A DNA stretch of 30,197 nucleotides from PR03 sp031362725 (GCA_031362725.1 JANLTC010000055.1:1-30197), one strand, 5' to 3'; counted from the first letter of the stretch, positions 15,620-23,311 are shown. The notes: generated from the letters alone by a model not told the origin. Program-made: numbers and translations.

Positions 15620-16137
15620 GCACGCACTGGTTCGTGATTCTCGGCGCCGCGGTGTGGCAGGGCGGCGAGCCGAGTCCCGCGATGCAGCGTCGCGTCGCGG
15701 CGGCGGTCCGCGCCGCGTGCGACGTGCCGACCGCGCGCTTCCTGCCGACCGGCGGTGTCGGTCGTCACGCACCGTCGGAGGCGTCGGTGATGCACCGACT
15801 GCTGCTCGAAGCCGGCATTGCAGCCGAGTGCATCGTGCTCGAAGAACAGGGCACCGACACGTTCTCGTCGGTCGTCGCGTGCGTGCGGATTCTCGAAGAC
15901 GCCGGTGACGTCGGGTCCGTGACCGTCTGCACCGACGCCCATCACGTCGCGCGCGTGCGCGCGATCTTCCGTGTGCTCGGCGTGCGCACCGTGGCGGCTC
16001 CGGCGCACGCCACCGCACGTTCGCTCGGCATGCGGCGCAGCATCGGGGCGCTGGCGCGCGAAGCGCTGGGATTGCCGTGGGACGTTGCGCTGGCGATCGC
16101 GCGGCGAGCTAGCCGCGCCTTCGCGCGTGGCCGTTGA
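15616..16137 (+). CDS. YdcF/ElyC-like DUF218 protein
   Basis: A 173-residue protein with the DUF218 pattern: an opening strand VILGAAVWQGGEPSPAMQRRV, the loop LPTGGVGRHAPSEASVM, then a GI-x-I-x-LEEQGTDTFSSV segment in which the Glu and the TDTF group are conserved, and a final Thr/His strand VTVCTDAHHVARV. Family members (YdcF, SanA, ElyC) are linked to envelope and peptidoglycan or lipid-carrier homeostasis; YdcF can bind S-adenosylmethionine. No membrane helix is visible, so it is probably cytoplasmic. GTG 15616 overlaps the upstream hydrolase stop. Its last 29 bases overlap the 3' end of the convergent PEP-CTERM gene. Confidence 0.82.
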   Translation: MSTHWFVILGAAVWQGGEPSPAMQRRVAAAVRAACDVPTARFLPTGGVGRHAPSEASVMHRLLLEAGIAAECIVLEEQGTDTFSSVVACVRILEDAGDVGSVTVCTDAHHVARVRAIFRVLGVRTVAAPAHATARSLGMRRSIGALAREALGLPWDVALAIARRASRAFARGR

Positions 16138-16879
16138 GGCCGAGTAGCCCGATCCCGGCCGCGAGCAGCACGATCGTCCCCGGTTCCGGAACGAAGTGCA
16201 GCGTCAGGATGCCGAACACCGGCACGATCGCGGATGCGCCGATGTTGGTGGAGACGAAGATCGGCGTCACGAGTTTCAACTGTCCACCGCTGGCGACGGT
16301 GCTCGAAGTCGCCGACCCGGGCCCGCGAGCCGAGCCCATCTCGGTGATCGTTCCGATCGCGGCCGTTCCGATCGTCCACGGCGCGCCGGCGATCGTGAGA
16401 TTCACGGCGCCAGCGGCGGCGGCTTGGCCGCCCTGGCCCACGACCGTGATCGGGACGGAAAGGTTGGTGCTAGCACTCGCGCAGGAAGCGCCGAAGAGAC
16501 AGACCTTGGTGACGCCAAAAAGCGGCATCACGCCTTGGATTGCTCCGCCGTTGTTCGCGAATCCACCGGCGCCATTGTGAACGGTGAGTACCAGTCCGAC
16601 GATCGGCAGCACCGCGGGATCGGTGACGGGCACGACCGCGCCGAGGGTCGCGAAGGTCGATCCCGCGAGCGAAAGCGAATCGAGGTGCGAGCCGCCCGCC
16701 GAGCCGTTCACGATCGCGGTGCCGGCGCCGAAGACGACGAGCGGCTGAAGGGTATTGACCCGGATCTCGAGGGTCGCCTTGAACGGCCGGGCCGCAGCCT
16801 GCGCGGCGCTCGCTCCGACCAGGATCGCGGCGGCGACCAACAGACTTTCCCACCTTGAGCGCGACGTTTGGCGTGCCAT
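16109..16879 (-). CDS. PEP-CTERM sorting-domain exported protein
   Basis: A 256-residue exported protein. It has a signal peptide (basic RQTSRSRWE, hydrophobic LLVAAAILVGAS, cleavage near AQA). The body is rich in small residues (Gly, Ala, Ser, Thr, Val) and low in charge, with no enzymatic motif. The C-terminus is a textbook PEP-CTERM signal: VPEP, a hydrophobic helix (TIVLLAAGIGLLGL) and a basic ending (HARRRG). Such proteins are cut and sorted by exosortase and are associated with surface or exopolysaccharide matrix. No exosortase gene is in the window. ATG 16879 has AAGGGGGA about 8 nt upstream. Two Cys residues (CLFGASC) may form a disulfide. Confidence 0.85.
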   Translation of the reverse strand: MARQTSRSRWESLLVAAAILVGASAAQAAARPFKATLEIRVNTLQPLVVFGAGTAIVNGSAGGSHLDSLSLAGSTFATLGAVVPVTDPAVLPIVGLVLTVHNGAGGFANNGGAIQGVMPLFGVTKVCLFGASCASASTNLSVPITVVGQGGQAAAAGAVNLTIAGAPWTIGTAAIGTITEMGSARGPGSATSSTVASGGQLKLVTPIFVSTNIGASAIVPVFGILTLHFVPEPGTIVLLAAGIGLLGLNGHARRRG

Positions 16880-17108
16880 GCGACGGTCCCCCTTGCGTGT
16901 TCCGGCAGGGAAGTGACGGGCCGACTCGATGCGTGGCACGATTTCGACGCAGGTGCCGCGACCCAACCGAGTGCCACGTGCCCGCGTCGTTCACACGAGC
17001 CGCACGACGAGCTCGATACACGATGGGTACTCCGACATTGGCCCCGCTTGGCACTTCCACCGCGGCCCGGCCTGGCGCACGCTCGCGACGCGCCTCGAGG
17101 AAGTGTCG
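16880..17108. other. Gene-free stretch between PEP-CTERM gene and GST remnant
   Basis: No convincing gene is visible. It holds the ribosome site of the PEP-CTERM gene and a 7-bp perfect inverted pair, GTGGCAC (16933-16939) and GTGCCAC (16971-16977), with a 31-nt spacer, which could be an operator. A GAGGAAG ribosome-site-like sequence ends the stretch, 6 nt before the ATG of the GST remnant. Confidence 0.5.
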
Positions 17109-17210
17109 ATGAAGCTCCACTCGGGTCCGCTCAGCTTCTTCACCGCCAACGTCCGCGTCGCGTTCGCGAGCTGGCTCGACCGGATGCGCGAGCGACCGGC
17201 CGCGCGCTGA
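17109..17210 (+). pseudogene. Glutathione S-transferase remnant with internal deletion
   Basis: A 33-codon frame that begins like an intact GST and ends like one, with the middle missing. MKLHSGPLSFFTANVRVA matches the usual first strand and helix of bacterial GSTs (MKLYSGPLS-type start, KVRIAL-type helix). It runs straight into SWLDRMRERPAAR, which matches the usual last helix (AAWLARMRARPAV-type end). A normal GST is about 200-230 residues, so roughly 170 or more residues seem to have been lost without breaking the frame. A good ribosome site (GAGGAAG) precedes the ATG. A peptide this short cannot be a working GST. It could also be an unrelated short protein; the double-ended match makes that less likely. 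Confidence 0.6.
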
Positions 17211-17226
17211 ACGGCTGCGTTGGTAC

Positions 17227-17232
17227 TACGCT
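17227..17232 (+). promoter_or_regulatory. -10-like TACGCT of dinB, leaderless arrangement
   Basis: TACGCT lies 6 nt before the GTG start of dinB (17239) with no ribosome site between. It lies 17 nt after the stop of the GST remnant. Confidence 0.4.
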
Positions 17233-17238
17233 TGGGCC

Positions 17239-18498
17239 GTGCCCTTTCCGCGCATCATCCTGCATGCCGACATGGACGCCTTCTACGCGTCGGTGGAGCA
17301 GCGCGACCAGCCGGAGCTGCGCGGCAAGCCGGTGATGGTCGGCGGCACAGGGCCACGCGGCGTCGTGTCGGCGGCGAGCTACGAGGCGCGTGTCTTCGGC
17401 GTGCATTCGGCGATGCCGGGCTACGAGGCGCGGCGCCTGTGTCCCGACGGGATCTTCTTGTCCGGCGACATGCGCAAGTACGCGGCGGTGTCGCGCCAGG
17501 TCTTTGCGCTGTTCGCGCGCTTCTCGCCGCTCGTCGAGCCGATCTCGCTCGACGAAGCGTTCCTCGATCTCAGCGGGACCGAGCGTCTGCTCGGCCCGCC
17601 GCGCGTCGCCGGCGAGGCGTTGCGACGAGCCGTACGCGACGAGCTCGATCTCGCCGTCTCGGTGGGAATCGCGCCGACGAAGATGGTCGCGAAGATCGCC
17701 AGTGACGAGGCGAAACCCGACGGCCTCTGTGAGGTACTGCCCGAGCACGTGCGCGACTTCCTCGATCCGTTGCCGGTCGGCCGGCTCTGGGGCGTCGGAC
17801 CCGTCGCCGAGGCGCGTTTGCACGCAGCGGGCATCCGGACGATCGGCGCGCTTGCGCGCGGCGACGCGGAGTCGCTGCGCAAGCTCGTCGGCGAGTCGCT
17901 CGGCGCGCACGTCTTCGCACTGGCGCGCGGGCAGGATGCGCGCGACGTGGTGCCCGACCGCGAAGCCGTCTCGTACAGCGAGGAGAACACCTTCGACACC
18001 GACGTCGCCGATCGCGCGCACATCGGCGCGGTGGTGCTGGGTCATGCCGAGTCGGTGGCGCGACGGCTACGGCGCGACGGACTCGCGGCGCGCACCGTGA
18101 CGCTCAAGGTAAAACTCGGCGCGCGCACGGCGCCCGGACCGCGCGGCTATCCGATCCTCACGCGCCGGACGACGCTCGCCGAGCCGACCGATGACGGTGT
18201 GGTGCTCGGTCGCGAGGCGCGCCGGCTGCTCGAGCGGATGCCGCCGGATCCGATACGGCTGGTCGGTGTGGCGGCCACCCAGCTCGTCGACGTCAGCGCG
18301 TCGCAGCTCGGCCTCTTCGAAGCGCCGCGCGAACGGCAGCGCAGCGCGAAGCTGAACCGCGCGCTAGACGAACTCACGCAGCGCTTCGGCGCACGCGCGG
18401 TGGTGCGGGCCGGGCAGCAGGAGGCGCCGCGCGCCGGTCTCTCGCTTCAGCGCAAGCGCGGCGAGGCCGACGACGAGTCGCCCGCGTCGAAGCGGTAG
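17239..18498 (+). CDS. dinB: DNA polymerase IV (Y family)
   Basis: A 419-residue translesion polymerase with its catalytic acids intact: D11 in ILHADMDAFYASVEQ and D105-E106 in PISLDEAFLDLSG. The palm/finger motif (GVVSAASYEARVFGVHSAMP) follows the first acid, and the thumb helix-hairpin-helix (LWGVGPVAEARLHAAGIRTIG) is at about 184-203. The little finger ends with Q356-L-G-L-F360, a canonical beta-clamp binding motif. It copies past damaged bases with low fidelity. The GTG start fits the normal Pol IV N-terminus and has a TACGCT box 6 nt upstream. Its last 52 bases overlap the convergent methyltransferase gene. No LexA site could be recognised upstream. Confidence 0.95.
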   Translation: MPFPRIILHADMDAFYASVEQRDQPELRGKPVMVGGTGPRGVVSAASYEARVFGVHSAMPGYEARRLCPDGIFLSGDMRKYAAVSRQVFALFARFSPLVEPISLDEAFLDLSGTERLLGPPRVAGEALRRAVRDELDLAVSVGIAPTKMVAKIASDEAKPDGLCEVLPEHVRDFLDPLPVGRLWGVGPVAEARLHAAGIRTIGALARGDAESLRKLVGESLGAHVFALARGQDARDVVPDREAVSYSEENTFDTDVADRAHIGAVVLGHAESVARRLRRDGLAARTVTLKVKLGARTAPGPRGYPILTRRTTLAEPTDDGVVLGREARRLLERMPPDPIRLVGVAATQLVDVSASQLGLFEAPRERQRSAKLNRALDELTQRFGARAVVRAGQQEAPRAGLSLQRKRGEADDESPASKR

Positions 18499-19091
18499 AC
18501 GCGCATCGGCGGGACGTTGCGCACCTCGAGTTCGACGCGCGACGGCTTCGCAAACACCTGGCGAGCGAGCACGGCGACCTTGTCGCGCACCTGGTAGGCG
18601 ACGAAGCAACCGGTCGGCGCGAGGTTGTCGCGAATCGCGCGCAGGATCCCGAGCCCGACCTCGCGCGGCATCGTCGAAAACGGAATGCCCGAGATCACCG
18701 CGTCGGGCGCGGGCAGGCCGTGGGCTGCGAGCGCGCCCGCGAGATCGGTCGCAGAGCCGCAATGAACGATGAGGCGCGGATCGGCGATGCGCTGGCGCAC
18801 GCTCTCGGCGAGGCGCGGATTGATCTCGATGCTGAGCAGCTTCGCGTCGGGACGCATCGCGCGCAGCAGCGCTTGCGTCGTGCCGCCCGTGCCGGGTCCC
18901 AACTCGACGACGACGCTCGCCTTGTCGAGCCGCGCACAACGCGTGACGCGTCGCTCGAGGAAGCGCGAACTCGGGATGATCGAGCCGACTTCCTTCGGCC
19001 GCTCGAGGAACGAGCGGAAGAAGAGTCCGGCCGCGTCGTTTGCGATTTTAGATTTCCGGGGCGGCGACGGCTGGGGGTTTGCGCTGGGCAT
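18447..19091 (-). CDS. Class I SAM methyltransferase, phospholipid N-methyltransferase (PmtA)-like
   Basis: A 214-residue methyltransferase. Motif I is VVELGPGTGGTTQALL (from about residue 61), with the acidic end of strand 2 at E89 in LLSIEINPRL. The post-I/IV region reads VISGIPFSTMP, where SGIPF/W is typical of the PmtA group and related to the NPPY-type motif of rRNA adenine dimethylases. The start (FFRSFLERPKEVGSIIPSSRFL) also matches PmtA-type enzymes. It would methylate phosphatidylethanolamine toward phosphatidylcholine, or another small acceptor, at the inner membrane face. The ATG is at 19091; a weak TACACG box lies 7 nt upstream. The 3' end overlaps dinB by 52 bases. Confidence 0.8.
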   Translation of the reverse strand: MPSANPQPSPPRKSKIANDAAGLFFRSFLERPKEVGSIIPSSRFLERRVTRCARLDKASVVVELGPGTGGTTQALLRAMRPDAKLLSIEINPRLAESVRQRIADPRLIVHCGSATDLAGALAAHGLPAPDAVISGIPFSTMPREVGLGILRAIRDNLAPTGCFVAYQVRDKVAVLARQVFAKPSRVELEVRNVPPMRVYRFDAGDSSSASPRLR

Positions 19092-19233
19092 GGGTTCGCG
19101 TGTAGCGCGCGTGGACCGCGCGGGTCAAGAGTGGGATGGAAGGGATGTCATCTGAGGGACAATGGGCCCAGCAAGAGATCGGAGAGAAGCGGATCCGGTG
19201 CACGTCACTGACCTCTCGGTCTCGCCGCGGCGT

Positions 19234-20754
19234 TCAGTCGTAGACGGCGTCGATGTGCCAGACGTTGCGCAGTCGGTCGTGACGCAGTCGCACGACGAGG
19301 CCGTCGTCGGTGGCGACGTCGAAACAGTCGAACGCAAAGCGGTCCTCTTCGGACCACCAGCCGCCGGTGTGACGCCAGGGACCCGCGCAGTGGAGTACGT
19401 CGCCGTTCGCGACGGCGCTGCGCAGCGTGGTGGGGCGACCGGCGTCGAGTCGCACCTGGGCGGGCGTCGGGGGTCGGAGCGCGCGCAGAACCAGCGTCGC
19501 TACGCGAGGTTCTTTGGGGGGGTGACTCGGGGCTGCGTTCGGAGCGAAAGGTCCCATCGCAAAGGCGCCGGGATGGTGGTCGTCGGCGACTCGTGGCGCG
19601 CCGACGCGACCGGGGCCGCACAGCACTTCGAGTTCGGCGAGCAGGTTGTCGAGCGTGGCGGGAGCGGGTCCAGCGGGGCGGAACAGGTCGAGTTGGTCGC
19701 GACGTGCGGGGCTGCCTTCGGTGGCGACGCTGACGCTGTCGACGGGCGCGCGCGGCGGGTCGCGTTCGAGCGCGAGTCGCAACCGGCGCAGCCAGACGCG
19801 CGCATCGGTGGTCGGCGCGGCGAGCCCCAGCCGAAGGGCGTGGCGACTGGAATCCGCGAGCCCGAACTCGAGTTCGAGATCGGCGCAGGCGAGGTGGCGC
19901 AGCGCGAGTCGCGCGAACAGCCGCGAGAGCAGGCCGCCGATCACGAAGAGCAGCGCTTCGAGTTGATCGAGCGGTGCCTCGGCGCCGACGCCTTCTTCGA
20001 GCCGCAGTCCATGCGGGGCAGCGATCGGCGCTTCGCGCTGCGCGCCGCGCAGCACGGCGAGCGCGGTGGCGAGACCGGCGCCGAGGCGCGTCGCGACGAC
20101 GGCGGGCGACAGCGCGAAGAGCGCTCCGAGGCGGTAGACGCCGAAGCGCGTCAGCGTCTCGGCGAGCGCGTCGCCGGGCGCGAGCAGATCGACGGGCAGC
20201 GGCGCGAGGAACGCCGTCTCCTCGCCGGCCCTCACCACGCAGGTGGCGCCGATGCGACCTTGCGCCGCGAGGCTGCGCGCGGCGAGCAGCGCGAGCGCCC
20301 GCGACGTCGCGACGGTGGCGACGGCGGGGAGTCCCTGCGTCTGCGCTCGCAGGGCCAGCGCACCCGCGAGCGCGGTGTCGCTCGCGAACAGATGGCCGAG
20401 TCCGGACGCATCGAGGTGTACGGCGGCCTCACCGGCGCCGACGCCGCTGCGCGGCGCAACCGGCTCGGCGCGCGGCGATGCGGAGAGCGCGACGTCGAAG
20501 AGCGCGTCGCGGGCGGCGCGCTCGAGTGCGGGATGGGAGACGCGCAGCACGAGCGCGCTGCACACCGCGCGCGCGTGGGCGAGCGACGCGCCCGGATGCA
20601 CGCCGGCACGCGCTGCCGCGGGCGACACCGAGAGCACCGTCGCGCGCGGTCCCGGCTCCGAGACGACCGCGAGTGGGGACTCGGCGAGTTCGGGGTGCGC
20701 GCGAATCTGCGCTGCGGCGGGCAGCGCCGGGACGAGCACGCACGCGATGCGCAC
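19234..20754 (-). CDS. imuB: ImuB, inactive Y-family polymerase-like mutasome subunit
   Basis: A 506-residue protein with a Y-family core but no catalytic acids. The first motif reads RIACVLVPALPAAAQ where DinB has HADMDAF, and the second reads VHLDASGLGHLF where DinB has SLDEAFLDLSG. The beta-clamp motif QLDLF (in RRDQLDLFRPAG) is present near residue 370, followed by the long C-terminal extension of ImuB. ImuB is the adaptor that brings ImuA and DnaE2 to the clamp. GTG 20754 starts directly at the conserved strand; GTGs at 20781 and 20820 would extend it by 9 and 22 residues and cannot be excluded. imuA lies upstream on the same strand but is separated by an opposite-strand gene, so imuB needs its own promoter. 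Confidence 0.88.
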   Translation of the reverse strand: MRIACVLVPALPAAAQIRAHPELAESPLAVVSEPGPRATVLSVSPAAARAGVHPGASLAHARAVCSALVLRVSHPALERAARDALFDVALSASPRAEPVAPRSGVGAGEAAVHLDASGLGHLFASDTALAGALALRAQTQGLPAVATVATSRALALLAARSLAAQGRIGATCVVRAGEETAFLAPLPVDLLAPGDALAETLTRFGVYRLGALFALSPAVVATRLGAGLATALAVLRGAQREAPIAAPHGLRLEEGVGAEAPLDQLEALLFVIGGLLSRLFARLALRHLACADLELEFGLADSSRHALRLGLAAPTTDARVWLRRLRLALERDPPRAPVDSVSVATEGSPARRDQLDLFRPAGPAPATLDNLLAELEVLCGPGRVGAPRVADDHHPGAFAMGPFAPNAAPSHPPKEPRVATLVLRALRPPTPAQVRLDAGRPTTLRSAVANGDVLHCAGPWRHTGGWWSEEDRFAFDCFDVATDDGLVVRLRHDRLRNVWHIDAVYD

Positions 20755-20888
20755 CGGACCGCGTTGCGGTTGGTGCTTCACGTGGCGTTCCGCTGCATTG
20801 CCGCCGGGCTGCGCGCGCACAGCCGGCGGGTTGCCGATCGTGCGCGATTCGATTCAGTCGCGAGTACGCCGCGCCGAAGCGGGGCGCA

Positions 20889-22010
20889 ATGTCCGCGCTC
20901 ACGCGATCTGCACTCTTGCTCGCCATGGTGGCGCTCGTTGCCGGGGCGGCGAGCGCGACCCCGCATGCGCCCGCACAGGATCCGCCCACCGTCTCGCAGA
21001 CGTTCGCCCCGCCCGAAGCGTCGCGGCATTTCGCCGCGTCGGCGGCCGGTGCGCAGATCGAGTGGACACTCCACAAGAGTGCCGACGGTGTCCATCCGGA
21101 CGCCAACGAACAGTCTCTTCTCTGGCTGATGAACCGCGCGCGCCAGGACCCGGCGGCGGAGGGCGTCTTTCTCGCGGGCGTCGATGACACCGACGTGCAG
21201 TCCGCACTCGGCTATTTCGACGTGAACCTCGGCGTGCTGATGCAGGAGTTCGCCGCGATCGCGGTGAAGCCGCCGGCTGCCTTCGATGCGCGGCTCTACG
21301 CGGCCGCTCTCGATCACTCGCTCTATCTGATCGCGAACGACGCACAGAATCACACCGGCCAGTTCGATCGCGTCGCGACCGCCGGCTTCCACGCCTGGGG
21401 CATGCGCGGGAACGTCTTCTCGTACGCCGACTCGGCGCTGTACGGACACGCCGGCTTCAACGTCGATTGGGGTGGTAGCGACGGTACTGGCATGCAGACC
21501 GGTCGCGGTCATCGGCTGGCGATCATGAGCATCGACGGTGACTACGCCAACGTCGGTCTCGCCGCGGTTCCCGAGGCGAATGCCACGACCGGTGTCGGCC
21601 CGCTCGTGGTGACCGGGAACTACGCCTACGCGGCCACGAGTTACCCCGATCACTACAACCGCTTCCTGGTCGGTACGGTGTGGGAAGACCTGGACGGCAA
21701 CGACCGCTACGACGCAGGCGAGGGCATCGCGGATGTCGAGGTCGTGCCGAGCGTCGGGTCTTACTTCGCCGTCACCGGTGCTGCCGGTGGCTACGCGATT
21801 CCGTTGCCCGCGGCAGTCGCAGCGGGTCCCGTCGCCGTGTCCTTCTCTGGTGGCGCTGTTCCTGCGTACACGACACTGTCGGATGTGGGCGCCACCAGCG
21901 AACTCGTCGACTACGCGGTGACGAATGCCCCGGAGCCGACCACCGCTGCCAGCACTGCGGTCGCCATGCTCGCGCTGGTCGTGCTTCGCAAGAAGATCGC
22001 TCGCGGCTGA
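20889..22010 (+). CDS. Exported CAP-domain protein with SdrD-B-like domain and PEP-CTERM tail
   Basis: A 373-residue exported protein. Signal peptide at 1-23 (LTRSALLLAMVALVAGAASA). A CAP/SCP-like domain spans about 70-250: NEQSLLWLMNRARQDPAAEG, the His-bearing segment DHSLYLIANDAQNHTGQFDRV, RGNVF, and GRGHRLAIMSIDGDYANVGL with H208. A calcium-binding Cna-B/SdrD-B-like repeat follows at about 260-320 (GTVWEDLDGNDRYDAGEGIADV). The tail is a PEP-CTERM signal: PEP at 348-350, a short hydrophobic helix and RKKIARG. ATG 20889 has GGGG just upstream. It lies on the opposite strand between imuA and imuB. A paralog with the same domains is at 23308. The molecular role is unknown; surface attachment is inference. 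Confidence 0.8.
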   Translation: MSALTRSALLLAMVALVAGAASATPHAPAQDPPTVSQTFAPPEASRHFAASAAGAQIEWTLHKSADGVHPDANEQSLLWLMNRARQDPAAEGVFLAGVDDTDVQSALGYFDVNLGVLMQEFAAIAVKPPAAFDARLYAAALDHSLYLIANDAQNHTGQFDRVATAGFHAWGMRGNVFSYADSALYGHAGFNVDWGGSDGTGMQTGRGHRLAIMSIDGDYANVGLAAVPEANATTGVGPLVVTGNYAYAATSYPDHYNRFLVGTVWEDLDGNDRYDAGEGIADVEVVPSVGSYFAVTGAAGGYAIPLPAAVAAGPVAVSFSGGAVPAYTTLSDVGATSELVDYAVTNAPEPTTAASTAVAMLALVVLRKKIARG

Positions 22011-22033
22011 GCCCACGCGCTACGCGCCATGCG

Positions 22034-22822
22034 TCATCGAGCCATCTTCCACTGCAATCCTGCGCTTCCCGCCGACCCGCCGATCCGCGAGCGTACGGGC
22101 ACGACGCGCGCGCCCAGCCCTTCGAGCCAGTCGGGCCGCGTCGCGAACTGAACGTGCGTCGCGCGCGCTTCGAGACTGAGCGCAGCGAAGGGTCCGGCGC
22201 GCATCGACGACGCCACGAGAACCAGCGCCGTGCCGCTCGCGGTGGCGCTGCGATGGATGCGCAGCCAGATGGAATCTCCAGACAGCCACCTTCGTGACGC
22301 GCCCTGATGAACTTCGTTCGCCTGCGGCTCACTGCGCGCATTGGCTTCGCCGACGCTTGCACAATCCAGCATCACGACGACGCCGAAGCCGCGCGCTTCG
22401 AGCAGGCGCTCGGCGCAGCGCAGCGCTGCGCGCGGACGCGATGGGCGCGCCCACAGCACGCGCGCGAGATCGATGCCCGCGGCCGCGGCGGAGGCCGGAT
22501 CGAACGCGTCGGCGCCGTCGACGACCGCGGCGATTTCGCCGGCGCGCGTGGCCGCAGCGACGACTGCCAGCGCAAGCGACGTGCGTCCCGATGAGAGCGG
22601 CCCGGTGATCTCCGTCACGCGCCCGCGCGGAAAGCCGCCGCCCAGCAGCGCGTCCACGGCCGCGATGCCCGTTGCGAGACGGGGCAGGGCGCTCGTCTCG
22701 CTCGGCGCTGCGCCGGTGTGAAGTCGCTCGGCCAGTTCGGCCGGCAGCGTGTCGCGGAGCGTGCGCAAGAGATCTTCGACAGACCTGGTTTCTCTGCGGA
22801 CCTGCAGGGGGGGCGAGACCAT
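22034..22822 (-). CDS. imuA: ImuA, RecA-like mutasome protein
   Basis: A 262-residue RecA/SulA-like protein. A helical N-terminus (VEDLLRTLRDTLPAELAERL) leads to GIAAVDALLGGGFPRGRVTEITG and a degenerate Walker A, GPLSSGRTS at 74-82, with Arg80 where RecA has Lys. The Walker B strand is FGVVVMLDCASVG at about 146-158. Residues about 161-179 look like an added peptide. The core resumes at SIWLRIHRSATASGTALVLVASS. ImuA contacts ImuB and DnaE2 in SOS-induced mutagenesis. ATG 22822 follows a purine-rich leader on the minus strand with two GAAC words. The stop is 23 nt from the convergent CAP gene. Confidence 0.85.
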   Translation of the reverse strand: MVSPPLQVRRETRSVEDLLRTLRDTLPAELAERLHTGAAPSETSALPRLATGIAAVDALLGGGFPRGRVTEITGPLSSGRTSLALAVVAAATRAGEIAAVVDGADAFDPASAAAAGIDLARVLWARPSRPRAALRCAERLLEARGFGVVVMLDCASVGEANARSEPQANEVHQGASRRWLSGDSIWLRIHRSATASGTALVLVASSMRAGPFAALSLEARATHVQFATRPDWLEGLGARVVPVRSRIGGSAGSAGLQWKMAR

Positions 22823-22857
22823 TCGTTCACTTTCGCTTTTTGTTCTCTCCGAGTCAA

Positions 22858-22872
22858 TCGCGAAATTCGCGA
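22858..22872. promoter_or_regulatory. 15-bp perfect palindrome in the imuA/gloA divergent promoter region
   Basis: TCGCGAA and TTCGCGA flank a single A, forming a perfect 7+1+7 palindrome midway between the divergent imuA and gloA starts. It looks like a dimeric repressor site. Between it and the imuA ATG the top strand has GTTC at 22825-22828 and 22842-22845, the second preceded by TTTC at a 7-nt gap, loosely like the GTTC-N7-GTTC LexA box of some proteobacteria. The binding protein is not known. Confidence 0.45.
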
Positions 22873-22895
22873 CGCGAGATGCTTGCGGGTGGGGT

Positions 22896-22901
22896 TAGAC
22901 T
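22896..22901 (+). promoter_or_regulatory. -10-like TAGACT of gloA, leaderless arrangement
   Basis: TAGACT lies 8 nt before the gloA ATG (22910) with no ribosome site, the same hexamer and distance as at 14718. Confidence 0.5.
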
Positions 22902-22909
22902 GCCCTCTG

Positions 22910-23311
22910 ATGCGGCTGCTCCACACGATGCTCCGGGTGCGGGACCTCGATCGCTCCCTTCATTTCTACTGCGAGCTGCTGGGGATGAAGTTGCTGCGCC
23001 GTAAGGACTATCCGGGCGGCGCCTTCACGCTGGCCTTCGTCGGCTACGGCGACGAATCTTCGACGGCCGTGATCGAGTTGACGCATAACTGGCCCGACGC
23101 GAGTGGCGTTCGCGATTACGAGCTGGGCACCGCGTTCGGTCACCTCGCGCTCGGCGTCGATCGGATCCGGGAGCTGTGCGATTCGCTGCGGGCACAGGGC
23201 GTAAAGATCGTGCGCGAGCCCGGCCCGATGCAGCACGGCACCACGGTGATCGCGTTCCTCGAAGATCCCGACGGCTACAAGATCGAGTTGATCGAAGAGC
23301 GAAGCGCATGA
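22910..23311 (+). CDS. gloA: Lactoylglutathione lyase (glyoxalase I)
   Basis: A 133-residue vicinal-oxygen-chelate protein, the standard length for bacterial glyoxalase I. All four metal ligands align with the E. coli enzyme: H5 (LLHTMLRV), E56 (AVIELTHNW), H78 (FGHLALGV) and E126 (YKIELIEE). The signatures LDRSLHFYCELLGMKLLRRKD and FLEDPDGYKIELI are typical. It isomerises the hemithioacetal of methylglyoxal and glutathione to lactoylglutathione in the cytosol. Glutathione use here fits the presence nearby of a GST remnant. The start codon matches the family start. The stop overlaps the ATG of the next gene (ATGA), so it is coupled to an exported CAP protein, which is an unusual partner. Confidence 0.93.
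   Translation: MRLLHTMLRVRDLDRSLHFYCELLGMKLLRRKDYPGGAFTLAFVGYGDESSTAVIELTHNWPDASGVRDYELGTAFGHLALGVDRIRELCDSLRAQGVKIVREPGPMQHGTTVIAFLEDPDGYKIELIEERSA

Noticed and set aside
19162..21129. A 655-codon open frame on the plus strand, rich in Glu, Arg and Gly
   Set aside because: It is antisense to imuB over most of its length; imuB has clear family motifs, and long antisense frames are expected in DNA this GC-rich.
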